Positions 8,883 to 17,803 of a DNA stretch of 18,227 nucleotides are shown one piece after another (position 1 is the stretch's first letter; every line of letters begins with the position of its first letter). The DNA is from Amoebophrya sp. AT5.2 (taxonomy: Eukaryota; Sar; Dinophyceae; Syndiniales; Amoebophryaceae), in NCBI GenBank assembly GCA_005223375.1, contig RXOD01004793.1, forward strand, positions 1-18,227, given 5' to 3'. The notes beneath the pieces were generated by a model, which had not been told where the DNA came from, did not search any database, and was given only the letters and a program-made list of their open reading frames with translations. A program made the translations under genes and the position numbers.

Positions 8883-10053
8883 TTTCCACGATTTTCCTCC
8901 AGCGACCCCTCCGCGATGGAGTCGCAAAAATCCACTTTCGCAGAAAGGAAAGGCGAGCGCACGCGAGCCAATCGTAAACCGCAACGCACGTCCCGGGCCG
9001 CTCGGTGGGAAGGCTTGGCGCAACCCTTTAACCCAAAAAAAACGCACAGCCAATCCCGCCGAGCTGGGCCAACGCCGTGCAAGATGGTGGTAAATGGCTG
9101 GGGTCGCCACGCATCTATCGCAAGCGCTCCGCGCTTTTCGGCGAATCGCATGCCGAATTTCGGAAACCGTGGGCGCGGGAATTCGTCCCGCACTTTTCAA
9201 TGACTCTAAAGAGAGCCGGCAGCGCTGCCTTGCAAAGTCCGGAGCACTTGGCAGAGGTGCAATACGCCCAGCCGAGTTTTTTCCTGGCTGGAGTCTTTTG
9301 CAATGGGCAGCTCGCTCCGCGATTGCTTTTCTTCAGTTGAGGCCTACTAGGCTGAGAAATGCCCCAGCACACTGGTTGCGACTGCGCTACGAGGAGATGG
9401 GCAGACGGCAGCACCTACGGCCCCTTGAATCAACCCAGGCCGCCGACGGTGCTCGCGCCACGTCGGTTTTTGGACAATAGGTGATAGCGTCGCCACCTGT
9501 AATGCGCTCGGAAGAGGTGGCCCAACCGAATAGTGCAAGCGTGTCGGCGAATGGCCAGCGCAGATAAGCGAAACAACTGCAAGCACAGGCCTGGAGATGA
9601 ATGCCGGAAATGCGCGCGGCCCAGCCGGGTCTTGCGGGCGTGCAACATTCACTCAGGTTTGCCCGTGGCATGCGCGCACTTCGGCCAAAAGCTTTGGATC
9701 GCTCCAGTGCCTGGGAATGCATGTTACGGGAAGGCCGAAAGAGTGTGCGCGCGACACGATGCACGATGCCCCGGAGGCGGTGCCTCCATGCAACGAACGA
9801 CAATTCAAATAGCAACGAAGCCACGCCAGAAAAAGAGACCCACGCGCGCGCAGAATTGCGCTGGGCTTTTCTTGGGCTGTGGACATGCCGCCCGCTCCTC
9901 CGCGTAGAAGACAAGCCTATGCGCCGCGCCATTTTCGGCCTCGCTCTCTTGCGTCTCGCTCTGGCTTTCTGCTGGCATGCAAATTTGCGCAATTTCGCGA
10001 CGCCGTCCGCACTAGAATCTGCCGAAAAGTAAGGCGGTGAAAGACCTCCCGGA

Positions 10054-10073
10054 GGGGGGGTCGTGACCCCCCC
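10054..10073. repeat. G7/C7 palindrome inside the element
   Basis: GGGGGGGTC, GT, GACCCCCCC form a 20-base palindrome. It is followed at once by A6 and a G5 tract (10074-10085), and a second run of C9 then G5 lies near 10150. The cluster could form alternative hairpins or G-quadruplex-like structures. Confidence 0.7.
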
Positions 10074-11347
10074 AAAAAATGGGGGAAAGTTTACCCTGTC
10101 TCAGACCCCTCCCCGCATTAGTATACGGCCACAAGAGGCCTCGCGGGACCCCCCCCCACGGGGGCCACGGAACGGGACCAGAAACGAGGCCAAAGCAAAC
10201 ACTCAACTGGCCCCGGCTCAAAATGCGGCAAGCCCGCCTCCAAAACGCCCCGGAAAGCCAATAACTTTTTCAAGACGGGCGATATCCCTTTTCAACTTCG
10301 CCCGAAATTTCTAGCCCTGTGGCGAGTCGGCGACCGTCGCGCGAGTTTTCTAGGAACTCGAGCTGGAAGGACATCTGGTCGGATCTTTTGCGCGGGCGAT
10401 TCCGCGCCCTTCCCAACGAAACCCCCCGGGCCACTGTGTCAACCACGGGCCCGCCCACTCCTCGGGGGGCTCACTGCGTTCAAGCCCCAGACGCTTGCTG
10501 CGCCAGTGATGCTCCCCTCGCTGCATTTGGCTGCCTTGGTTTGGGGCTCATTCGTGTATGGTCGCGCTGCGGTCGCCGTGATCGAATCTGGTCCACAATG
10601 GGCAGACATTGGCCGGGCTGGCGTGTGCGCTCTGTTGATGACTCTGCGCACGCCAGCGGGGGCCCATCCGCGAGGATGCCAGACAGCCCCGGACAAGCCA
10701 AATGCAGACCGTGCAGCGCCACCAAAGTCTCGTGAGGGTTTGCGCATCGGAATGGCGCAACCAATTGCGCCTAGAACCAAGGGGCCTCGGTGGCCATTCG
10801 CGTGAAAGCAAGCACGAGATGCATGGCAAGCAGCTAAGCGCTGGCGGCCTCTTTGGTCTCGTGCAGTTTTTGCGCGGGCTCGTGGGGTTCGTTCGCGGCG
10901 CAGTATTTCTAGTGTCTACGACGTGGCAGAGGCGCCGCACATGGCAAAGCCTTCGCGCAGCCTTGCCACAATTTTGCCTGGCTCTGGCGAGTTTCGCCAA
11001 CGCAAACCGTTCTCGGCGAATGCTCGGGCCTTCATTCGCCACAATGCGGAAGGTGCTAGCCTTCACGATACTAGACTGCGCCCACGCAGTATTGACGGGA
11101 AGCTGGCAACACAATGACGGGGCGCCCGGGGATCAAACTGCCCGAACACCGCGGGAGATGCGGCTGCGGCGTCTGAAAGCGCCCCGGCTGACGCAGTCGC
11201 TGAAATCGCTATGGCTTTGGGGGTGGCCCTCGCGTTGCTTTTGGTATGTCGCGCCCACTCACTATGCTCGCGCATGAATGCGGCGGATGCATCAGAATCA
11301 TTTGCGACGGAGCATCCGCAAGCCTATTGCGGTGTGGCTGCGAGCGT

Positions 11348-11389
11348 GCGCCAAAAAATTTTTTACTTTTCGAAAAAGTACGCTGATCT
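11348..11389 (-). repeat. Right terminal inverted repeat, 42 bp
   Basis: Reverse complement of the left repeat with two differences; here the inner palindrome TACTTTTTCGAAAAGTA is more symmetrical than in the left copy. Confidence 0.8.
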
Positions 11390-11478
11390 GTACCGTCGTG
11401 GCGCAGAACATCCTCTGGAGCAGAGATAGCGCCTCCCCCTTGAGGCCGCATCTGAGAAAAGGGGGCGGAAAGCTGAAA

Positions 11479-11509
11479 AGCGGGCAAAAAGCTAAAAATT
11501 TTGCCCGCT
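11479..11509. repeat. Hairpin with 11-bp perfect stem
   Basis: Arms AGCGGGCAAAA (11479-11489) and TTTTGCCCGCT (11499-11509) flank a 9-base loop. It sits 90 bases outside the right inverted repeat of the element. Role unknown. Confidence 0.7.
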
Positions 11510-12822
11510 AAAATTTAGGGAAGATGCCGGCCGAAGTCCTTTTGGCCCTTTCATTGCCGGTCGCGTAGGCGGTGCGTATCATTGAAATTGAAACTGAAGC
11601 GGAACCCGAACCCCCTGTCGACGCTATGAATATGTTCTTTTTGAAAACTTCGAAGCAGTACCAAAAAGAGAGGACTTCCGCTGCCTATGTCCGACTTCTT
11701 GCGGTGGTCCCCGTAACAGACAGACGTGCTCCGAAATTGGTCGTCTGAAGCCGAAAGCCTACTGAAAACCCTATCCAAGCACACACTCTACCCGCGGCCA
11801 TCTGAAGCCGACCCATCAGCCAAACAATAAGATCAGCGCAGTCCACGGAAAAACAAGCTGCATCTCAAGTGTTACGCCAGAGTAGCATCTTTTTCCGGGC
11901 CTCAGATCCAGATGTCCTAGCTAGGAGGCAGCTCAAACGCGGCACGTCGCTTACCGAAGGTCCACGAAACGAAACGACAACACCAATTTCGGCAGCCTTC
12001 ATCGTCTTTTTATTCATCGTTCCCGCGCCCCCGGTGACTTCGCGTGCCGAAGAAGTGACTCTCCGTTAGAAAAGAAAATATTTGCTCCGCCGCCGACGCC
12101 GCCGAGTCCGAGTGTCAGTGCGTAATTGAGTATCGTGCGTGACACCCTGTCACGTCATGGTGGTGGTACTAGGCTATTGCTATTAAGATTGTTGCCATTG
12201 CATTTGCATTGCACTGTCAAGTAGGAGGCCCAGAAGATAATCTTCAAGCTGCGCAGTTCAAGTTCTTTGCGTCCGGACCTAAGTTAGTACTATAGTTACA
12301 CCTACAGTGACGAGTGGGAGTTGAGAAGCCACCACAGGCGTCAGACGTGCACAGGCACAAGAGAAGACTGCAGGGGACCTGTACGAACGGTATCAAACAT
12401 ACAGGACACGGACGCTCTAACTCTTGCTTCCCAAATCGCAAGAGCACATTTGTCGCCCCTAGAAAATACTGAAAATCCGCATGCGCTCACTTTTCTGCCA
12501 TCTACTTTACAAGAGCTACAGTACTAGGACTAGCACCAAGACCTCCACTACGCATCGTTGCGGTGGACCTCGCACCTCCTCTTGAGTCGCGGAGGTCCAC
12601 CGCAACGAAGCGTAGTGGAGTCTGCATCACACCACGAAGGCAGAGCAGCAGGAACTTCTACATCTGTTCCTCTGATAATATGGCATTTGTTTACATTCCA
12701 TTCCTGTCCCCGGAGGAACCCGAACGTGAGTTGATGTATCATTTTAATCACGACACCTTGCGGGACGCCACGCGGTCGGCGTCGGTGGGGGTGGAGCTCT
12801 TAAATTTATATGTTTGTGACCC
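11510..12822. other. Intergenic stretch with one strong hairpin and one possible plus-strand exon
   Basis: No gene is well supported. The most coding-like part is plus 11569-11748: after a possible acceptor TCGCGTAG, 59 codons run to a TGA, starting acidic (EIETEAEPEPP) and then basic. It is too short to claim as a gene. A 28-bp hairpin lies at 12543-12620. Confidence 0.4.
12543..12620. repeat. Long hairpin, 28-bp arms with one mismatch, 22-base loop
   Basis: 12543-12570 and 12593-12620 are inverted copies with 27 of 28 matches; the inner ends are GGTGGACCT and AGGTCCACC. It stands 3' of the kinase gene on the minus strand. A recent foldback or miniature inverted-repeat insertion is a plausible origin; it could also form a stable RNA stem. 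Confidence 0.75.
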
Positions 12823-12951
12823 CTAATTTCCTTTGTGCCTGTTTTCGTCAGCCACACGGAAAACAAACTCCTTGAAATTCGTCGCGTGATTCACAATCTG
12901 GTTCCAATTGCTCCAATCCACCCGGTACGGCAGTCCGTCACCGCCCTGCAC
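12823..12951 (-). other. Coding-like frame after the kinase pieces, +1 relative to them
   Basis: After TTGTAG, a 42-codon open frame runs to a TAG at 12823-12825 and includes GGDGLPYRVDWSNWNQIV and NFKEFVFRVADENRHK. It overlaps the end of the preceding kinase frame by a few codons and is shifted by +1. It may be the true kinase C-terminus reached by another splice or a frameshift, or chance. Confidence 0.35.
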
Positions 12952-15239
12952 CCGCCCGTTCTACAATATGGCCACGGACCGAATCTACCACTTGTTCGAG
13001 CGACTGCAGCAAGATGAGCCGCAAGTAAGGTGCTGCCTGTGCCGCTTGCAGTACTGCCTTCTTGCAGTTGCACGCAAAAAAAACATCCAAATCCATAGAA
13101 TTAGAAGATGAAGAAGACCACGCGCCTAGTACCCGTCTCGCGTTTATTGGTTCCTACGTTCGTCCAGGCTGTGACTGCCAGGAAAACTGCAGCGAAAAAG
13201 CCGACGACTAGCACTTCAATCGTGCCCCAGTATTGAAACTGTAGTATGCATTCGTCGATCCGGAGTATGCATCATGTGTCGGAATTTTGGCTTGCTCTCC
13301 GAGCACGGGATCGGGAAGAACACCTCTACTAAAGCTAGCGATTCTGCTTCGCAATCGCACCGCGCTGTACTAGAAGAGGTAGACAAGAACTTCGGTTCTT
13401 CGGTCGCGGCCTATGCGTGAATACGTACCGGTAGAGCAGGTTTTCGCCGAGAAGGACTTCGGAGAAGACGCCGGCCATGGAGAAGGCGTCGAAGGCGGGG
13501 CCGTTCTTGATCTGCTTCACGTGCTGGGGCGTGAGGTTTTGCTTTCGCCCGCGGTTCACGATGCGCAGCCCCAGGTCGAACTCCTTCGGGGCGAAGCCGG
13601 GGGTGAAGGCGGCGGCCAGAAAGGTGTTAAAATTGTCGTCGTGGTTCAACATCGCGCCGAAATCAATCACCACCACGTGCCCGGGTGTAGAAGTGGTCGG
13701 CTTCGAGTCGTTCAGGTGACTCGCCCTCGCGCTGCTCGCCCCGGCTCCGCTGCTCGCCCTCGCGGTGGCGGCGGGGGCTGCCTGCTCCAGCTTCTCTTTA
13801 CTTGTTCCGCGACGCTGGAGACCAACTGCCGCGCCCGTCTCCGACTGCCGCCGGTGAAGCACTTGTTCGTCGGTGGTAGCGCCCGCCGGAGCCCGCCCCG
13901 CCCTGGTGCCCCCCGCGCCGGCAACCCCCTGGCTGCCTCCTCCGGCCCCGAGCTGGTTGTCATCCGCGGACCGGCGGGTGGGCTTGGGGGCACGAGACTT
14001 TGGCTTTGCTGATTTCTTAGCTCCACCCACTGCCGCAGCGCTTGCACTCTCAACTTTGAGTTCCTTGTTCTCGGAATACATGATATTGGCGCTCTGTGAC
14101 GGAGGCGACTGCTAAGAGATCCACTACTGAAACTAAGTATAGAAATTCGGGCGTTGAAAAGTTTATAGGCTCAGGATTTAGCGAGGGAATCGAAATCCAA
14201 AAATCTTCTTCTATAAATGGAAATGGATATGTTTATGTATCCGATAGTATTTGAATTGAGCGGAAAGTACAGTAGCAGCTCAACCAAGTCAGAGCGTATC
14301 TGTGGGGCAGCAGAAGGTTTCCCCCCCCTTTGTATCCCTTTTCCTTCTTGTGCCTCTCGTCTAAAGCTCGACAGCACTTCTCAAGGTCAAGCGTCTAGGC
14401 AGATGTTGCCAAAGGAGTGAAGATAGGTCTATCTTCTTCCCCTGTACCTACTGCCTAATGGCGCATCTCTGAAGAGCCCGGCGCTTCTTCGCGGACCACC
14501 TCCGCTTCACGCCGGGCGGTCAAAGCGCGGAGGCGTTTGCGTTTCGTCGATACCTGCATACTAGGGAGAAAGCCCCGCCATCCTGCTCTCTTAGTCGCTG
14601 CCTGGGTCGAAGATCTCCATCTCTGGCTACGCTCTTCAGGTCGTGGTGGACGATGCCGGCCAGGCGCATGTAGTGCAGAGCCATCGACAACTCTGCCAGA
14701 ATGCCCACCACGGCTTGCGTGGTCGAGAATTCCACCTGGTCCAGCCGTTTGCCGCCGTAGTTCACGATGACGTAGAGCTCGTGCTCCCCCTGCGGGTGGT
14801 GTTGCGCGCTCTTCTCCGGGATGTTGCTCTCGTAGCACTGCATGAACAGAAAGCGCGACGCGTACTGGAAGGTGTGCCCGAACTTCTGCAGCGACGCCCC
14901 CCACCCGCACTCGTCGCGCAGCCCGTCGACCGCCTCGTTGATCTCAGCTGCCGTGCGCGCCGTTGCGCCCCCCCCAGCCACCCGTCGGTTCGCGAAGTCC
15001 CGCCACTTCAGATACACCTTGCGCGCCCAGAACGCGGGGTCGTCGTCCGAGCCCTTCTCCAAGTTCGCGGCTGCCCGCGGGTCCGGAACCCGTTTCATCA
15101 CCGCGAAGCCGTTGTCCGAGAGGGACTGCACCAAAAACGCTTCGCCGAAAGCGCCACTGCCCAGCCGCCGAACCAAACGCCAGCGCTTCGACCAAGGCTC
15201 GGAGAACAGGTTGCGGTCGATGTCTATCAAACAAGGGAT
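12938..15239 (-). CDS. Protein kinase domain protein, 5' exon(s) not found
   Basis: Exons 14631-15239 and 13429-14090 hold the kinase core, and a third piece at about 12938-13024 follows. Exon A has the Gly-rich loop LGSGAFGEAFLV, the lysine in FAVMKRV, the helix ELSMALHYM and the catalytic loop IVHHDLKS. Exon B continues ANIMYSENKELKV. It then carries an insert of about 110 residues rich in Ala, Ser, Arg and Gly, the magnesium loop VVVIDFGAML, an activation segment ending FTPGFAPKEF, and FDAFSMAGVFSEVLLGENLLYR, the alphaF region. The catalytic Lys, Asp and DFG are intact, so activity is likely; HHD replaces HRD. The long insert between the catalytic loop and DFG is unusual. The first exon seen begins after a TTAG acceptor (15240) with no ATG, so the true start lies upstream. 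The C-lobe end is uncertain: piece 3 (LILLQSLEQVVDSV) stops at 12938, and another coding-like frame follows. Confidence 0.8.
13025..13428 (-). other. Second kinase intron (borders approximate), ends in CTTAC
   Basis: The minus strand has CTCTACCGGTACGTATT at the 5' side and CACCTTACTTGCGGCTCATC at the 3' side. CGG occurs at both junctions. Cutting at CGG joins LLYR to LILLQ in frame; cutting after CTTAC joins LLYR to LRLILLQ, also in frame. The 3' ending CTTAC resembles an inverted donor, as in the intron at 3198-3652. Confidence 0.4.
14091..14630 (-). other. Kinase intron, 540 nt, 6-bp direct repeat at borders, no GT-AG option
   Basis: The borders are fixed by protein homology: HHDLKS must join ANIMYS. 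AGAGCG occurs at both junctions (CTGAAGAGCGTAGCC and CACAGAGCGCCAAT). Sliding the cut through the repeat gives the same spliced product but never GT at the start with AG at the end. Subterminal segments pair (GCGACTAAGAGA near the 5' side against the complement of GCGACTGCTAAGAGA near the 3' side). Confidence 0.65.
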
Positions 15240-15828
15240 CTAACCAGCTGGTAACAAGAAATTCTAGCCTCCGGCGCCCGACCATAACTTGTGGTTGGAG
15301 CTAGTATGGTAGAAGTGGTAAGCAACGGCTAAAGGCATGTTGCGCTCTTTACGCTCGCACCACCCAGGCGTGCGGCCTGCGGTTCAGGCATTTGTTTCCA
15401 AGGGGGTGCACAGGGGTACAACTAGAGTCCCAAATGAGCGGGAGCAGCCCGCCCATGATCATGAGGATGGGTCGCCTAGACCTGCTACTGCTGCCACCAG
15501 AAGGAGCCTGGCATGGCGATGCTTCCGCTTCCCAAGAACGGCACGAAAGAATATAGCTTACTGTAGTGGTGCCTTTGCCACCTGTGCGCGGAACTACATC
15601 ATCCTCACTTGATCTTTTTTGATGATGTTAATCTTGCGGCGCTGACGCCTTAGATTTCCCTCACTGCTCTTTTCCTGCCTCGGTTTCGGTTTTCTTTTTT
15701 ATACTTTTTTATTTTTTATTTCATCTAGCGCTAGCCCATCCCCATGTTGACCGCCCTCCAGCAAGGACTCACGAGATAGAAAGCGCTTCGTCAAGTAGAA
15801 GGGCAACGGCTTGACGTTCCACACACTT
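15240..15828. other. Kinase upstream flank and 3' flank of the Gln-rich gene
   Basis: The 5' exon or exons of the kinase should lie here or further right. Candidate ATGs on the minus strand give only short frames and I cannot choose one. An A-rich stretch on the minus strand lies at 15695-15722. Confidence 0.4.
15695..15722 (-). promoter_or_regulatory. A-rich stretch with two AATAAA, possible 3'-end signal
   Basis: On the minus strand, AATAAA occurs at 15720-15715 and 15713-15708, about 110-120 bases after the stop codon at 15829. This fits a polyadenylation region for the Gln-rich gene if this organism uses AATAAA, which is not certain. Confidence 0.3.
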
Positions 15829-16719
15829 TCAATTCTCTTGCATTTTCTGTACCTCCATTTCAGCCATCGGCTTCCTTGTTCCTCGACATCTCGTGGTTGA
15901 TACCAGCTGGTTGGTTAAGACAACTAGTTCCATAATGTCTCGCATGCCGAACGGCTTTTTTTCGAGCAGCTCGATGAGCGACTCCGCGCTATTCAGCTGC
16001 ACTGGCGGTCCCAGGTAGTCGGGCGAACGCAGCTTCCCGAACGGGGTCCAGCGCCACACACTGGTCATGAGACCAGCAGTGGCCTGGTGCAGCAGGCTCG
16101 GTCCTTGCCCGGTGGGGGCGATGTTGTTCAAGATGCCGCCGGCCTCGGGGACGACCAGCTCGTTCCTGCCACGGTCACGCATCTGCTGGCTGAACTCTTG
16201 TAGCTCCTGCTGCAGCTGCAGCTGCCTCGCGACAGCGGCATGAGCGTCATCAATATCCCGTTGCCAATCCGCAAAGTTGAAGTTCTGAAAATTCTGGATG
16301 CCCCCCGCATGCTGCCGCTCCAGTTCCTGCTCGCCCTGCCCCGGCGCCGGGGGCTCCTGCACAAGCTCCAGCTGCTGCTGGCCCTTGTTCTCCGCGACCG
16401 CCTGGAGAAGATAGGGACTTTCTCGCTGCGGCTGCGCTCGCGGCTGGGTCAGTGGATTCGCATTCGCATTCGGCAGGTTGAAGTAGTTCGCGTCCGGGGC
16501 GGCGCCAGTCGTACTTGTCGATACGCCGCGCGGGACCTGCTTCCTGTTTTTAGCGCTGTTGTACTCCTCCTTTAGACCGCTCGTGATGGTGTCGGCCAGC
16601 ACCCGAGCCATCTTCTCGTGGTGGAGCTCGTCGCGGCCAAGCACGACCCCATCGAAGTGGCTCGCGCTCGCATCGCCGCGGACCAGGCGGACGAAAAGAG
16701 CGGAACAAAGCAACCTCAT
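15829..16719 (-). CDS. Secreted Gln-rich hypothetical protein (296 aa)
   Basis: The ATG at 16719 gives MRLLCSALFVRLVRGDASA, a convincing signal peptide. The mature part has a helical region (HHEKMARVLADTITSGLKEEY), then a low-complexity Asn/Gln/Pro-rich centre (ANANPLTQPRAQPQRE; QQQLELVQEPPAPGQGEQEL). A Gln-rich coiled-coil-like segment follows (ARQLQLQQELQEFSQQMRD), and a less repetitive C-terminal part (SAESLIELLEKKPFGMRDIM) ends MQEN-stop. No family is recognised. A possible donor (CTG then GTATCA, at 15908) could remove the last 23 residues, but the frame also ends normally. No intron is needed. Export from the cell or entry into the secretory route is inferred from the N-terminus. Confidence 0.7.
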   Translation of the reverse strand: MRLLCSALFVRLVRGDASASHFDGVVLGRDELHHEKMARVLADTITSGLKEEYNSAKNRKQVPRGVSTSTTGAAPDANYFNLPNANANPLTQPRAQPQRESPYLLQAVAENKGQQQLELVQEPPAPGQGEQELERQHAGGIQNFQNFNFADWQRDIDDAHAAVARQLQLQQELQEFSQQMRDRGRNELVVPEAGGILNNIAPTGQGPSLLHQATAGLMTSVWRWTPFGKLRSPDYLGPPVQLNSAESLIELLEKKPFGMRDIMELVVLTNQLVSTTRCRGTRKPMAEMEVQKMQEN

Positions 16720-17800
16720 CCTCTACGATGGATTCCTTATTCACCAGTTCAGGATACTTTATCTATTATTTTGCGCCCGATTTAGCAGGATAAGTGGGAT
16801 ATCGAATTCGAATTCGACGAAAGCCCCATTTGCTACAAGAATTCTTTGAGCGGGTCTTTCAAAAAACAGATTGCATTCAAGGCCAAAACTTGATCCGCAC
16901 TGCGAGGACCTCGATCGTTGTGAAAAACTCGCAGAAATGCGACTGAACTTACTAAAGTGCGTCCGTCGAATTGGATTAAGCCTGCCACGCACGGATACGC
17001 ATACGAATCGAAAGTCACCCGCTACTAGAGAGCTTCTTCGAGACGTTCTACACACGCACGGCACTTCGTAGTCGTTGTGAACTAGAAAAGCCAAAACCAA
17101 AGGCTTCCTCGCATGCATCCGCATGTCCATGTGCTTGTCGTGCATATCTGCAGCGTTCTACCAAAATCAACGTAGATTCGACAGTGCATGTTCGTGTCAG
17201 ACGGGTTGCATGTACTTACATCAGGAGCTGTTGTAGTTTCGAGATCAAATTTACATTTTACAGTATATTATGCCGTACAGCTTCTCGTTCCTACTATATG
17301 GCTTATGGGAATGCGTATACAATTGCAGATGCACCATATTGTTTGAATTTGTAGAAGTTGTACTGCTCGCAGAAACAGCAACGCCTGCGCTGATGATCAT
17401 TTCCGGTATTATACTAGCTTCTGAGCGGGGCAAAGGGATGTGCCAGCTTTTCAGCACCTCGTCGGTGGCTCGCGCGGCACGCCCGGATTTTGGACCGCCA
17501 GCTTTTTCTTTTCTGTTCTGTACCGGCTGAATTCACTGACGTTTTTGATCTGTGAGGCGGTTTTCTTCGCCAGAGGCGAACGCTTCGGCCCGTGCCAGTG
17601 CCGCGGACTGTGGCCGTCGCTGCCCGCAAACCAACGCCGCTCGCCATCAAGCCTGATAGGCCAGCATTTCGATTTGTTCGCACAAGTGCCTTTGTGTCAG
17701 CACGACCTGCACCAGACATAAAGTTTTTACAGCAAAATAAACACGACTACGAAACAGGAAAAAAAAAAATAAGTATTCACATCAAGAACTTCTTCCGGTT
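16720..17800. other. Long stretch without a supported gene
   Basis: It probably contains the promoter of the Gln-rich gene near 16720-16850 and the 3' flank of the gene at 17804. A plus-strand open frame at 16871-17071 (DPHCEDLDRCEKLAEMRLN) is mildly coding-like but lacks an ATG start. 17414-17721 is GC-rich with open frames on both strands and no motif. A run of ten A lies at 17760-17769. Confidence 0.45.
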
Positions 17801-17803
17801 TTA

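Larger units (their letters stand above)
8841..11389. mobile_element. 2.55-kb GC-rich element bounded by 42-bp terminal inverted repeats
   Basis: The ends 8841-8882 and 11348-11389 are inverted copies with 40 of 42 matches. The interior is visibly richer in G+C than the flank (40 of 60 bases at 9841-9900 against 27 of 60 at 7621-7680) and is full of overlapping open frames on both strands. None of these has a DDE/DDD catalytic pattern, zinc fingers or any domain I recognise, so they look like by-products of base composition. I find no clear target-site duplication: the bases outside the two repeats do not match, apart from a loose CGAC-G-TTA / CGACGGTA resemblance. The best reading is a non-autonomous or degenerate TIR DNA transposon. 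A large foldback structure of other origin is the alternative. Confidence 0.6.

Noticed and set aside
9387..9992. 201-codon minus frame inside the inverted-repeat element
   Set aside because: Arg/Ala/Ser-rich with no domain pattern, and similar-length frames exist on the other strand; explained by high G+C.
10702..11277. 191-codon plus frame inside the element, considered as a transposase
   Set aside because: No spaced acidic catalytic residues, no DNA-binding motif and no ATG-led conserved block that I can see.
12680..12826. Plus-strand ATG frame of 48 codons (MAFVYIPFLSPEEPERE)
   Set aside because: Protein-like but short, on the opposite strand to the kinase tail, with no motif and no partner exon.
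16871..17071. Plus-strand frame of 66 codons
   Set aside because: Mildly coding-like but begins at TTG without an ATG and has no family resemblance; not listed as a gene.
17414..17721. Overlapping open frames on both strands in a GC-rich patch
   Set aside because: Basic, low-information translations on both strands; typical of composition rather than coding.
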